Notes: generated from the sequence alone by a model not told the origin. DNA of 64,000 bases from Methylorubrum rhodinum (GCF_014199935.1 NZ_JACHOP010000015.1:1-64000); one strand, 5' to 3'; positions 26,473 through 35,308 are shown, counted from the first letter of the stretch. Program-made: numbers and translations.

Positions 26473-28212
26473 TCAGCGGACCTGATCGAGGAGTTCGGCG
26501 CCCTGGGTCACGACCCTCTTGCCGGGCCCGATCCCTTCAGCGACCAGCACGCGGCCGCCGTCGAGCGGCTCGACCCGAACGGGACGCGCCTCGAAGCGCT
26601 CGGCGGTGGTGTGCTCGTAGACGACGTCCTGCCCGTTGCCGGTGCGCACGACGGCCGAGCGGGGCAGCGCCAGGCCGGACTGCTCCGTGTCCGTCCCGGC
26701 CAGCACCGTGACGAACTGGCCGACCCGCAGGCCGGAGGCTTCGCCCTGAACAGCGAACTGCACCGGGATGGCCTGGTTGCGGTCGGCGAGCCCCGTGCCC
26801 TGGTAGGCTAGCTTCAGGGTCCGGCCGTCCGCGAGCCGCGCGGTGGCGTTCTGCGCCGCGGTCAGCGCGTCAAAGCTGAGCGCCTCGACCCAGAGACGGT
26901 TTGGGTCGACGATCTGAAAGACCATGGCGCCGGGCGCCGCCATCTGGCCGGCCACCGCGGTCGCCTGCGCCACCACGCCATCGACGGGCGACACCAAGGT
27001 CTCGGGCTGCTGCCGGATCTTGTCGAGGGCGGCGCGGCGGTCGTGCAGGCCGTTGAGCTCGGCCACCGCGTCGTCGAGCTGGGTCGTGGCGACGGCGCCG
27101 GTGGTCGCGAGCTTGCGGTAGCGCTCGACCCGGCGCTCGACGATGGCGATCTGCTGGTCGAGTTCGCCCTGGCGCTGGCGCATGTCGGAAACGTCGACCG
27201 CCTGGACCGGCGGCGTCACCGTGGCGAGGACGTCGCCCTTGCGCACCTTCGTGCCCAGGCGCGGGAAGATGCCGGAAGGCGGGGGCGAGAGGCGGCCGCC
27301 GACCGAGGACTGCACGACGCCGCTGGCGTTCGGGTCCGGGATGATGCGGCCGGGCAGCTCGACCGAGCGGTGGAAGCTGCCCCGCTCCGTCAGGGTCGTG
27401 CGCAGCACCAGCAGGCGCTGCGTGGGCTTCGGCACGAAGACCGACCCGTCGGGCAGGCGCTGCGCGAGGTCCGACGAGGCCGGCGCGGTCTGGCGCGGCT
27501 CGATCAGGGCGGCCCCCTGCACGGGCGCGCCGTGGTCCTCGTCGCCGTGCGCTAAGGCGGCGGTGCCGAGGACGAGGGTGATGCCGATGGCGAGCAGGGC
27601 AAGGGCCGGAGCCCCCCGACGGCCGCGTGCGAGCGCCGTCACGAGCACGCCGAGCAGGAACGCGACGGCGACCGCGGCCACCAGGGTCGGGTCCTTGGCC
27701 GTCAGGCGCTCCCGGACGCCGTAAGCGATTTCGGTGACGCGCGCCAGAGCCGCCTGCGCCGGAGACGGCGTGGCAGGCGCGGCGGCCGGGGCGGCGTTCC
27801 GGTCGGGGACGGTAACCGCGACGGTGAGCACGTCCACGGCGTCGCCCGCCGTGACGGTCGCGACGAGGTCGTGCCGGCCGGGCTTCGATAGCCACGGGGC
27901 CGGCAACGTGTAGCCGCCGTCGGCCGTGGCGGTCGCGGTCTTCGGCCCCTCGGGCGTCTCGACCTCGACCGTCGCGCCGGTCACCGGCTCGTTCGTCCTG
28001 AAGCGATCGAGGAACAGCGTCAGGGTGCCGTCGCGCGGGATGGCGACGAGCTCGAACGCGTCCGAGAGCGCCTCGCCGCGCGGGGCGATGGTCTTGGAGA
28101 CGGGCGGCGGCGCGGCGCCGTGGTCGTGGCCCTCGTGGGCGAGCGCCGGCCCCGCCAGGACGGCGGCAAGCAGCGCCACCGCGCTATAGGCGGCGGCAAA
28201 ACGGATCGGCAT
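26473..28212 (-). CDS. RND periplasmic adaptor with long N-terminal extension
   Basis: 579 residues, longer than usual adaptors (about 380-450). After a signal peptide (LAGPALAHEGHDHG) come a His-rich start, an Ig-like domain (residues about 45-135), a membrane helix (VAAVAVAFLLGVLVTALARGR region, about 180-200) and a second helix with AHGDEDHG. The adaptor proper follows: FVPKPTQRLLVLRT, the barrel-sandwich half-motif (SGVVQSSVGGRL, KGDVLATV), a coiled coil (DMRQRQGELDQQIAIVERR) and the lower barrel VSPVDGVVAQATAVAGQ. The extension resembles a metal-binding membrane module fused to CzcB-like protein. Same operon as the permease. Confidence 0.88.
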   Translation of the reverse strand: MPIRFAAAYSAVALLAAVLAGPALAHEGHDHGAAPPPVSKTIAPRGEALSDAFELVAIPRDGTLTLFLDRFRTNEPVTGATVEVETPEGPKTATATADGGYTLPAPWLSKPGRHDLVATVTAGDAVDVLTVAVTVPDRNAAPAAAPATPSPAQAALARVTEIAYGVRERLTAKDPTLVAAVAVAFLLGVLVTALARGRRGAPALALLAIGITLVLGTAALAHGDEDHGAPVQGAALIEPRQTAPASSDLAQRLPDGSVFVPKPTQRLLVLRTTLTERGSFHRSVELPGRIIPDPNASGVVQSSVGGRLSPPPSGIFPRLGTKVRKGDVLATVTPPVQAVDVSDMRQRQGELDQQIAIVERRVERYRKLATTGAVATTQLDDAVAELNGLHDRRAALDKIRQQPETLVSPVDGVVAQATAVAGQMAAPGAMVFQIVDPNRLWVEALSFDALTAAQNATARLADGRTLKLAYQGTGLADRNQAIPVQFAVQGEASGLRVGQFVTVLAGTDTEQSGLALPRSAVVRTGNGQDVVYEHTTAERFEARPVRVEPLDGGRVLVAEGIGPGKRVVTQGAELLDQVR

Positions 28213-28297
28213 GAACGGGAATCCTCGCGTCGGGAGGTCCGGACGGCGCCGTTCGCGGGCGCATTCCGGGCGTCGCGCGCCTCAGGCGCGCCCTACT

Positions 28298-28756
28298 TCA
28301 CGCGAGGGTTCGTGGGGGCTTGGGCAGGGCCTCTGGACCGGCGCCCGAACGGCCGGCGACGTCGCGCGGGATCAGCGTGACGGTCCGGAACAGAGACGGT
28401 GAGAGGCCAGACGGGCCCGAAAGGACGCCGGTGGCGCAGCAGGCCATCGTCCCGCAGCAGCGGGTCTTGCAACCGGGCTGGCAGCAATCGTCCCCGGTCG
28501 GCTCGATGCGCGCCGTCTCCATGGCCGCGAGCGTGACCTTGGACCAGGCCGGCGCCTCGGACCGGGCGGTCGGCTTGGCGGGCACGGTCCCCGCCGCCTT
28601 GGTCGTCGCAGGGACGGGCTTCGGCTGAACCGCGGCCATGTGGTGGCCGCGGTGCGCGTGCCCCTCGTGGGCCTGGACGGCGGACGGCGCGACGTAGGCG
28701 ATGATCGCGAGGATCATCGCCGCCATCAGGCGCACGATTTGCCGGTCGAGGCTCAT
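28298..28756 (-). CDS. Exported His/Cys-rich protein
   Basis: 152 residues: signal peptide (to about AVQAHEGH), HAHRGHHMA His cluster, a Pro/Ala linker, then a compact Cys cluster DDCCQPGCKTRCCGTMACC (seven Cys) followed by a disordered tail. No family I can name. The metal-ligand content and place at the head of the RND operon suggest periplasmic metal capture. 85 bases separate it from the adaptor gene. Confidence 0.7.
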   Translation of the reverse strand: MSLDRQIVRLMAAMILAIIAYVAPSAVQAHEGHAHRGHHMAAVQPKPVPATTKAAGTVPAKPTARSEAPAWSKVTLAAMETARIEPTGDDCCQPGCKTRCCGTMACCATGVLSGPSGLSPSLFRTVTLIPRDVAGRSGAGPEALPKPPRTLA

Positions 28757-28848
28757 GAGGTCTGGCTTACACCGATTCCGGTGGCGGGACTATGTCCGCC
28801 GTTGAGACGTGAATGCCCGCAGGCATGTTTGGTTTCCGGCGCGTTCTT

Positions 28849-29061
28849 TCAAGCCGCCGCGAGCAGCGGCATCGCCGGATACCCCGCGGTGGCGATGGCC
28901 TGGGCGATGCGGTCGGCCGGGCCGGCGGCACCGGACACGGTCACGAGCTTGGCTCCCAGGTCTACCTCGACGCGGGCGTTCGGCTCGATGCCGAGGACGG
29001 CGCGGGTCACGGACTTGGCGCAGCCGCCGCAGCCCATCTTGTCGACCTTGTAGCGGAACAT
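28849..29061 (-). CDS. CopZ-like HMA metallochaperone
   Basis: 70-residue cytoplasmic heavy-metal-associated domain, FRYKVDKMGCGGCAKSV with CxxC at C11/C14, beta-alpha-beta-beta-alpha-beta length. It would carry Cu(I) or another soft metal to a P1B ATPase. A GAGGGAGAG-like ribosome-binding site precedes the ATG, and a CueR-type promoter lies directly upstream. Confidence 0.88.
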   Translation of the reverse strand: MFRYKVDKMGCGGCAKSVTRAVLGIEPNARVEVDLGAKLVTVSGAAGPADRIAQAIATAGYPAMPLLAAA

Positions 29062-29089
29062 GACGCTCTCCCTCTGGTGGCGTCCTGCA

Positions 29090-29120
29090 CAGATGGGGCT
29101 TCCTATGATGGGAAGGTCAA
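29090..29120 (-). promoter_or_regulatory. CueR-type promoter of the HMA gene
   Basis: Minus strand: -35 TTGACC (29120-29115), 19-bp spacer holding CTTCC/GGAAG arms, -10-like CATCTG (29095-29090). The core 29098-29116 matches the palindrome at 20965-20983 in 17 of 19 positions, so both promoters probably answer the same copper regulator. Confidence 0.75.
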
Positions 29121-29347
29121 GGCATCGGCGAATCGGCCAGATCGAGTTCCCGAGATCCTGGGGGGTTCCGTTCATCCGTGAAGCCGCAGAGCGGATGAGC
29201 GTCCCAAGGTGATTGAGGTGGCAGTCGAAGGCTTCCTGCCGGTCTCTTGGTGGACACCGCTGTCTCACTCTAGCGAACTGCGACGATACCGGATGCCCTC
29301 GCCGGACCACCTGTCCCGAGCTGCGAACCTCTCCGACAACTCCGCCC

Positions 29348-29378
29348 TTGACCCCGTACCACGGTACGGAGTGTAGGC
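29348..29378 (+). promoter_or_regulatory. Mer-type operator/promoter of the YPC-ATPase operon
   Basis: Plus strand: -35 TTGACC (29348-29353), 19-bp spacer with CCGTAC-CACG-GTACGG (29354-29369), -10-like GTAGGC or TAGGCT (29373-29379). The dyad is the classic MerR operator core. It reads into the regulator gene itself, so regulator and transport genes form one autoregulated unit. Confidence 0.85.
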
Positions 29379-29394
29379 TCTTGGAGTGTTAGTG

Positions 29395-29862
29395 ATGCCG
29401 GGGCGGCAAATGAGGGATTTGACCATCGGAAAAGCGGCGCAGGAGGCCGGTGTCGGCGTCGAGACCATCCGGTTCTACGAGCGCCAGGGCTTGATCGAGC
29501 AGCCGGCCAGGGGGGCAGGCTATCGGACCTACCCGCCCGAGGTGGTCGCCCGCATCCGCTTCATCCGGCAGGCCCAAAGGATCGGCTTTTCTCTCAAGGA
29601 GGCGCAGGAAGTCCTTGCCCTGCGCGCCAACCCGGAGGCCGACTGCGCCGATGTGCGGGCTCAAGCCCAGCACAAGATCGCAGAGGTGGACGAGAAAATC
29701 TCCGAGCTCCTGCGCGTCCGCGCCGCCTTGGAGGCCGTGGTCGTGTCGTGCCCGGGCCACGGCAGCCTGGGCGGCTGCACCATCCTGGAAGCTCTCGACG
29801 AGGCTCCGCGGGAGCCGGGTGCCTGCCGATGCGACGAACCGAGGAAGAGGAACACACCATGA
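29395..29862 (+). CDS. merR: MerR-family regulator with mercury/lead-type Cys triad
   Basis: 155-residue metal sensor. N-terminal winged helix (DLTIGKAAQEAGVGVETIRFYE), then a long dimer helix and three cysteines in ADCADV, SCPGHG and GGCTILEAL. Their spacing is 35 and 9 residues, identical to C82, C117, C126 of Tn21/Tn501 MerR (and close to PbrR). Together with the Mer-type operator upstream this favours Hg(II) or Pb(II) sensing. Start at 29395 chosen for GGAG eight bases upstream; 29410 is the alternative. Stop overlaps the next ATG. Confidence 0.88.
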   Translation: MPGRQMRDLTIGKAAQEAGVGVETIRFYERQGLIEQPARGAGYRTYPPEVVARIRFIRQAQRIGFSLKEAQEVLALRANPEADCADVRAQAQHKIAEVDEKISELLRVRAALEAVVVSCPGHGSLGGCTILEALDEAPREPGACRCDEPRKRNTP

Positions 29863-30080
29863 GGACGGTCACCCTGAAGGTTGAAGGTTGGCGGTGCGCC
29901 GCCTGCTCCGCCTCGGTCGGCTCTCTGCTGGAGGCTCATCCCGGCGTCCGCGGCATCGACGTCTCCTTCGACGAGGGACGCGTCCGAGCTCTCTTCGACC
30001 CGGCGGCCACCAGCGAGGGCCGCCTCGTCGAGCTGATCGAGAAGCGCGGCTTCCGGGTCGTGGCCCGGACTTCGGCCTGA
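29859..30080 (+). CDS. Small HMA-domain metallochaperone
   Basis: 73 residues, one HMA domain with WRCAACSASV (CxxC at 13/16). Cytoplasmic, no signal peptide. ATGA overlap with merR places it in the same operon; the P-type ATPase follows after 33 bases and is the natural delivery target. Confidence 0.87.
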   Translation: MRTVTLKVEGWRCAACSASVGSLLEAHPGVRGIDVSFDEGRVRALFDPAATSEGRLVELIEKRGFRVVARTSA

Positions 30081-30113
30081 CTCACCCGACCGGACATTCC
30101 AGGAGACAGACCG

Positions 30114-32576
30114 ATGGCCGCAGCGGCACTCAACACTGACCTTTCCTTGTGGAGCGAGGAGCCTGCCAGCCGGCCCGACCGGGCGCGCATCCGTGCCCGA
30201 ATCGGTGGCCTGCACTGCTCGCTCTGCACCGGCACCATCGAGAAGGCTCTGGGCAGCCAGCCCGGCGTCGACAAGGTGGCGGTCAGCCTGACCCACGAGC
30301 AGGCCCTCGTCGAGTACGACCCGGCGGTCGCGCGGCCGGCGGCGTTGCTGGGGATCCTGCGCGACATCGGCTACACCATCTCCGACCCGCGCAAGGTCCG
30401 GCCCTACGAGGAGGAGGAGCGCGATCTCGTGCGCGAGAGCCGCCGCTTCGTTGTGGCGGTCGCGCTCAGCGTCGCCTCCATACCCATCATCGCGGACCCT
30501 ACCCTCGGCTGGATTGGCTTCCTGCCCGCCCTGGTCTGCCTCAGCCTCGGCGCGATGGTCTTCCTCGTCCTGCGGAAGACAAGTCTCCTCGCGGCGGCCG
30601 CCAGCACCGCCGGTCTCGCCGTCCTGGCACTCGGCCTGCTCTACCTGAACCTCCAGGGCTACCTTGCGGCCTCCGCCCCCTGGCTCGTCGCCGCGCTGGC
30701 GGTCGTGATCGTCTTCGGGGTCGGGCGCCACATCCTGCACATGGCCGTCCAGGCCCTCCGACGCGGCATCCTGAACCAGCACGTGCTGCTGGAGATCGGC
30801 GCTTTCGCGGGCATGCTCGGCGGCGTCATCGGGCTGGCCCTCGATCGGCCGGACTACCCGACCGCGCCGTTCTTCGCCGTCTCGGTCATGGTCGCGACCT
30901 ACCACATCTTCTCCGAATGGCTGTCGCTCATCGTCAAGACGCGCAGCTCCCAGGCCGTGAAGCGGCTCCTCGACCTCCAGCCGGAGACCGCCCGCGTGGT
31001 CCAGGATGGCCAGGAGCGGGATGTGCCGCTGGACGCCGTCGCGGTCGGCGACCTCGTCCGCATCCGCCCCGGGGAGCGCGTGCCCGTCGACGGCACGGTC
31101 GCGGGCGGCCGCTCCGCCGTCGACCAGTCCCTCGTCACCGGCGAGCCCATCCCGGTCGAGCGCGCGGAGGGCGACGCCGTCATCGGCGGCTCGATCAACG
31201 GCACCGGCACCCTACTGGTGCGGGTGACCGCGGTGGGTGCCGGCAGCTTCCTGCAGAAGGTGGTGCGCGAGGTCGAGGACGCCCGCGCCCTCAAACCCGG
31301 CCTGCTCCACCTCGTCGACCGCGTCCTGCAGGTCTACACCCCGACCGTGCTCGTGGTGGCCGCGCTGGCCTTCGTCGGCTGGTTCGCTGGTTCGTGGTTG
31401 GCCGGCGGCGAACCCGACATCGAGCGGGCCGTGTTCGCGGGCCTGAGCGTCCTGGTCATGGGCTATCCCTGCGCCGTCGGCATTTCGGCGCCGCTCTCCA
31501 TCGTACGGGGGGCCGGCGAGGCCGCCGAGCACGGCATCCTGATGCGGACCGGCGAGGCCTTCCAGGGCTACCGCCTCGTCGACACCGTCGTCCTCGACAA
31601 GACCGGGACCCTTACCGAGGGCCGGCCCGCGGTCCGCGAGGTCGAGGCGTTCTCCGGGAGCGAGGCCGATCTCGTCGCCCTTGCCGCCGCGGCCGAGGCC
31701 TCGTCCGAGCACCCGCTCGCGCAGGCGGTGGTCAAGGCCGCGTTCGCGCGTGGCGCCGTGCCCCCGGACGTGACCTCGTTCGAGGCCGTTCCGGGCAAGG
31801 GCGTCGTCGCCCGCACCGGGGCGGGCGAGGTCCTGGTCGGCAGCCCAGCGTTCCTGGCGGGCCGGGGCATCGACCTCTCGTCCGCAGCGGCCCGCATCCA
31901 GCACCTGGAGGGGGCCGGGCGCACCGTCATCGTGGTCGGCCGGGACCGTCGCCTGCTGGGCCTGCTCGCTCTCGACGACAGCCTGCGGTCCGACGCGGCG
32001 CAGGCGGTCGCGGCCCTGCGGGCTGAGGGCCTGCGGACGGTCCTGCTCACCGGTGACAACGAGCGAGCCGCCCGCAGGATCGCCGCCGAGGCGGGCATCG
32101 ACGAGGTCCACGCGGGGGTACTGCCCGACGGCAAGGCGGAGACCGTGCGGCGCCTCCAGGCGACGGCCAAGGTCGCGATGGTCGGCGACGGCATCAACGA
32201 CGCGCCCGCCCTGATGCAGGCCGACGTCGGCATCGCCATGGGCGGGGGCACCGACATCGCCATTGAGGCTGCCGACATCATCATCCTGTCGAACCGCCTG
32301 GCCGCGCTGCCGCTCGCCCGCCGCATCAGCCGGCGTAGCTACGCCAAGATGCTCCAGAACGTCTGGCTGGCCTTTGCCTTCAACGGCCTCGGCATCCCGG
32401 TCGCCGCGGCCGGCCTCATCAACCCGATCTGGGCCATGGTCGCCATGGCGGTGAGCGTCACCGCGATCTTCCTCAATTCCCTCTGGGGCCAGCCCGGACT
32501 GTTCCTGGGAGCGGTCACGAGCGTCGGCAGCCTGCCCGGCACGAACGGGCTCGCCATCGAAGGAGGTCGGCGATGA
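30114..32576 (+). CDS. P1B-type ATPase with YPC transmembrane motif
   Basis: 820-residue metal-transport ATPase. HMA domain at the N-terminus (CSLC, C35/C38), several membrane helices, actuator TGEPIPVE, phosphorylation site DKTGTLTEG near residue 495, SSEHPLAQ, and GDGINDAP. The transmembrane metal motif, normally CPC, reads MGYPCAVGISAPLS near residue 451: Tyr replaces the first Cys and the flanking LGLATP is VGISAP. All catalytic residues are intact, so it should be active but with different metal coordination. AGGAGA precedes the ATG. Operon with HMA proteins and a CcdA-like protein under a MerR-type promoter. Hg or Pb export is a guess; I know of no characterised YPC enzyme. Confidence 0.9.
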   Translation: MAAAALNTDLSLWSEEPASRPDRARIRARIGGLHCSLCTGTIEKALGSQPGVDKVAVSLTHEQALVEYDPAVARPAALLGILRDIGYTISDPRKVRPYEEEERDLVRESRRFVVAVALSVASIPIIADPTLGWIGFLPALVCLSLGAMVFLVLRKTSLLAAAASTAGLAVLALGLLYLNLQGYLAASAPWLVAALAVVIVFGVGRHILHMAVQALRRGILNQHVLLEIGAFAGMLGGVIGLALDRPDYPTAPFFAVSVMVATYHIFSEWLSLIVKTRSSQAVKRLLDLQPETARVVQDGQERDVPLDAVAVGDLVRIRPGERVPVDGTVAGGRSAVDQSLVTGEPIPVERAEGDAVIGGSINGTGTLLVRVTAVGAGSFLQKVVREVEDARALKPGLLHLVDRVLQVYTPTVLVVAALAFVGWFAGSWLAGGEPDIERAVFAGLSVLVMGYPCAVGISAPLSIVRGAGEAAEHGILMRTGEAFQGYRLVDTVVLDKTGTLTEGRPAVREVEAFSGSEADLVALAAAAEASSEHPLAQAVVKAAFARGAVPPDVTSFEAVPGKGVVARTGAGEVLVGSPAFLAGRGIDLSSAAARIQHLEGAGRTVIVVGRDRRLLGLLALDDSLRSDAAQAVAALRAEGLRTVLLTGDNERAARRIAAEAGIDEVHAGVLPDGKAETVRRLQATAKVAMVGDGINDAPALMQADVGIAMGGGTDIAIEAADIIILSNRLAALPLARRISRRSYAKMLQNVWLAFAFNGLGIPVAAAGLINPIWAMVAMAVSVTAIFLNSLWGQPGLFLGAVTSVGSLPGTNGLAIEGGRR

Positions 32577-32917
32577 GGTTCCTGAATTCTTCGAGCGGCG
32601 CGGTCGCGCTCGCAGCCCTCCTCCTGGGACCGCCCGGCCCGGTCCGTGCCCAGGAGGACACGCCGGCCATGTCACACCGCGGCTCCGACCTGAAGGTCGC
32701 GACCATCCCGGTGGAAGGCATGGTCTGCCTCTCCTGCGCCGCCTCGATCAAGCGTGCAGTCCGGAAGGTGGACGGCGTGACCGACGCGGAGGTCGACTTC
32801 GTCGGCCGCACGCTCCGCGTCACCTACGCCGCCGGCCGACCCCTCCTGCTCGGTCGCGTGCGGACGGCCATCGCGGGCCTCGGCTACACCCCCGGTACCC
32901 CCGTGGTGGCGCCGTGA
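32573..32917 (+). CDS. MerP-like periplasmic HMA protein
   Basis: 114 residues: signal peptide (AALLLGPPGPVRAQ) and an HMA domain with GMVCLSCAASIKRAV (C52/C55). Resembles MerP, the periplasmic mercury-binding protein, in layout. Four-base overlaps with the ATPase upstream and the CcdA-like gene downstream suggest it passes metal to one of them. Confidence 0.85.
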   Translation: MRFLNSSSGAVALAALLLGPPGPVRAQEDTPAMSHRGSDLKVATIPVEGMVCLSCAASIKRAVRKVDGVTDAEVDFVGRTLRVTYAAGRPLLLGRVRTAIAGLGYTPGTPVVAP

Positions 32918-33594
32918 CGCTCGAACATCTCGTCCAGCCCCTGGCGACCGGCGCCGGCGGGCCGGCCGCCCTCTGGATCGCGTTCCTTGCCGGGGTCCTG
33001 GCCAGCGCGGTCTGCCCCTGCACCCTGCCGGTCGGGCTCGGCCTGGCCAGCGTCGCCGGGGCCTCGGAGGCGGGGTCCCGCCGCGCCGGACTGCAGGTGG
33101 CCGGGTCCTTCTTCGCCGGGATCGTCCTGAGCCTCGCCGCCCTCGGCTCCGCGGTGGGACATCTCGGCGCGCTCGCGACGGAGGCGTTCGGCCGGAACTG
33201 GGCCCTGCTCATGGCCGCCGTCTCGCTCGCGTCTGCGCTGCTCGCCTTCTGGTGGCCGCGCCTGCGCACCCGAGCGCTGACGGCCTGGCGCCGCCCCGGC
33301 CTCCTCGGCGCCTTCGCCTACGGCGTAGTGTTCAGTGTTGGCACCTCGGTCGCGCCGCTGCTGCTGCTGCTCACGGTGGCGGCCGCGGAGGGTCGGACCG
33401 GGCGCGGCGTCGTCCTCGCCCTCGCATTCGGCCTCGGTCGGGGCCTGCCCTTCCTCGCCGCCGGCGCGGCCGGGAGCGCGGTCACCCGCCTGGCCCGCCT
33501 CGGCGTCTGGGGGCGAGCCCTGCAGCTCCTCAGCGGCGCCGCCCTCCTACTGGTCAGCGCCTACTACGCACGGGTCTACGCGGACCTGCTCTGA
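32914..33594 (+). CDS. CcdA/DsbD-like membrane protein with CPC
   Basis: 226 residues, six hydrophobic segments, all-membrane. The first helix carries SAVCPCTLPVGLGLAS (C34, C36), like the CcdA/DsbD transmembrane fold. It lacks a second obvious Cys in the other half, so classical electron transfer is uncertain. Its place between two HMA proteins recalls MerT/MerP pairs, in which a Cys-bearing membrane protein takes metal from the periplasmic partner. Metal import toward the ATPase or thiol reduction are both possible. Confidence 0.8.
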   Translation: MTLEHLVQPLATGAGGPAALWIAFLAGVLASAVCPCTLPVGLGLASVAGASEAGSRRAGLQVAGSFFAGIVLSLAALGSAVGHLGALATEAFGRNWALLMAAVSLASALLAFWWPRLRTRALTAWRRPGLLGAFAYGVVFSVGTSVAPLLLLLTVAAAEGRTGRGVVLALAFGLGRGLPFLAAGAAGSAVTRLARLGVWGRALQLLSGAALLLVSAYYARVYADLL

Positions 33595-33608
33595 ACCCCG
33601 GAGACCGC

Positions 33609-33848
33609 ATGAGCGACGAAACCGCCTCCCTGACGGAGGTCACCCTCTCCGTGCCGGGCATGCTGTGCGACGGCTGCGCCGAGATGGTCCGTGACCTGCT
33701 GATGGCCGTTCCGGGGGTCCGGCAGGCGAGGGCCAGCGCGTGGCGCAAGCACGTCGCCGTTCGGTTCGAGCCGTCCCGCGTCGGACCCGCGGAGATCCGG
33801 TCGGCGCTCGCCAACGGCGGGTTCGACGGCGCCGAGGTGCAGGCATGA
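33609..33848 (+). CDS. Small HMA-domain protein
   Basis: 79 residues, cytoplasmic HMA domain with GMLCDGCAEMVRDLL (C20/C23). Third stand-alone HMA of the operon. Fourteen bases after the CcdA-like gene and overlapping the MFS start by four bases. Confidence 0.85.
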   Translation: MSDETASLTEVTLSVPGMLCDGCAEMVRDLLMAVPGVRQARASAWRKHVAVRFEPSRVGPAEIRSALANGGFDGAEVQA

Positions 33849-35057
33849 TCCCCGGAGCGGCGGAACCCGCGGAGGCTGACCGCGAGCGCCTGCTCCGCGT
33901 GCTCGCGGCGGCGGCGTTCGTGATCTTCTTCCAGGCGTTCATGGTCGCGCCGATCCTGCCGCAGTTGGCGCAGGGGTTCGGCGTTTCGCCCGAGCGTGTC
34001 GGGCTCATCGTTCCCGCCTACTTGATCCCGTACGGCGCGGCGACGCTGGTCTACGGATTGCTGGCCGACCGCCTCGGCGTCTGGCGCGTCATGGCGGGTT
34101 CCCTGGCCACCTTCGCGGCGCTGACGGCCCTGACAGCCACGGCGAGCTCGGTCGGGCAACTCGCCACGTGGCGCTTCATGACCGGCCCTGGGGGCGAGCG
34201 GGGTCGTTCCGCTCGGCCTCGTTCTCGTGGGCCGGCTCTTCCCCTACGAACGAAGCGGGCGCCCCCTGGGATGGCTGTTCGGCGCCATGGCCGGCGGCAT
34301 GGCCTTCGGGTCGACTTTCGGAGCCCTGCTCGAACCGATCGTCGGATGGCGCGGCCTCTTCCTGACCGTCGGCGCCGCCGGGGGCGCGCTCCTGCTCGTC
34401 CTCGCGCCGTCACGGGTGATCATCCCGGGCGCCACGGCGGCCGGGACACGGCTGCCCGACCTGTTCCGCGGCTATCGCGACCTCCTGCTCAACCCACGCG
34501 GACGCCGCACCTATAGCTTCGTGCTGCTCAACTCGATGTTCCACTCCGGCGTGTTCACCTGGCTCGGCCTGTACTTCGAGCAGCGATACGGGCTCGGTCC
34601 CGTCGGGGTCGGCCTGGCGCTCCTCGGCTACGGCATCCCCGGCTTCCTCCTGGGGCCGGTCATCGGCCGCATCGCGGACCGGCGAGGGCGCGGCCGCCTC
34701 CTTCCGGCCGGCCTGCTCCTGGGGGCCTTGTCGGCGGCGGCCCTGACCCTCGACGCGCCGCTTCTCCTGGCGGCGGTGGCGGTGACGGTCCTGTCGCTCG
34801 GCTACGACATGACCCAGCCGCTGCTCGCCGGCGTCGTCACCGCGCTCGGGGGCCAACGTCCGGGCCAGGCCATGGGGCTCAACGTCTGCCTGCTGTTCAC
34901 CGGGTTTGGGCTGGGAAGCCTGCTCTTCGGCGGGTTGCTCCGTTTCGGGTTCGGGACGACACTTGCCCTGTTCGCGGCGGCGGAACTGGCGCTGGCCGCA
35001 GCTGCCGTGCGTCTCTTCCGGTCCGAGACGCCGCCGGTTAAGGGAGGACGCCCATGA
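33845..35057 (+). pseudogene. MFS transporter with one frameshift
   Basis: Major-facilitator transporter of about 400 residues: FFQAFMVAPILPQLAQGF, the signature GLLADRLGVWRVM after helix 2, and GRIADRRGRGRLL after helix 8. The first part (33845 to about 34185) runs in one frame; the rest (VGRLFPYERSGRPLGWLFG to the stop at 35057) is one frame on. Removing one base from GGCCCTGGGGG at 34184-34194 restores a continuous protein. Either a recent null mutation or a sequencing error in a homopolymer-rich spot. Drug or metal-complex export would be the usual role. Last transporter of the merR operon. Confidence 0.75.
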
Positions 35058-35308
35058 GTGCGCCAAGGTCCGAGTTCGAGGAGGAAGCCCTCGACACCCT
35101 CATTCTCGCCGCGTTCCGGCAAGCGCAGCGGGAGGGGCATCGCGAGGTGGTCGAACACCTCATGCGAGCCCTTGAGGCGCTCGCTGAGGCGGATGACCCG
35201 AGATCGGCCGCGGCCTGTGTGGCCGAGGCATACCTTGGCTTTGCAGACGAGCAGGGCACGGGACGCGCTTCCCCAATGAATGAAGGTCGACCGAGGCGGC
35301 CGCACTGA
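35054..35308 (+). CDS. Small acidic helical protein, unknown
   Basis: 84 residues with a helical, acidic first half (FEEEALDTLILAAFRQAQREG, EVVEHLMRALEALAEADD). No signal peptide or known domain. GGGAGG precedes the ATG, which overlaps the MFS stop, so it looks like the operon tail. Confidence 0.6.
   Translation: MSAPRSEFEEEALDTLILAAFRQAQREGHREVVEHLMRALEALAEADDPRSAAACVAEAYLGFADEQGTGRASPMNEGRPRRPH

Noticed and set aside
24478..26811. 777-codon plus-strand open frame over the RND permease
   Set aside because: Composition is extremely Asp/Arg/His/Val-rich and mirrors the opposite-strand gene; the permease is clear on the minus strand.
28812..28825. Small hairpin ATGCC-CGCA-GGCAT between the HMA gene and the Cys-rich gene
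   Set aside because: A 5-bp stem, T-rich only on the strand opposite to the genes; too weak to call an attenuator.
31212..32675. 487-codon minus-strand open frame over the YPC ATPase
   Set aside because: Antisense shadow; the P-type ATPase motifs are continuous on the plus strand.
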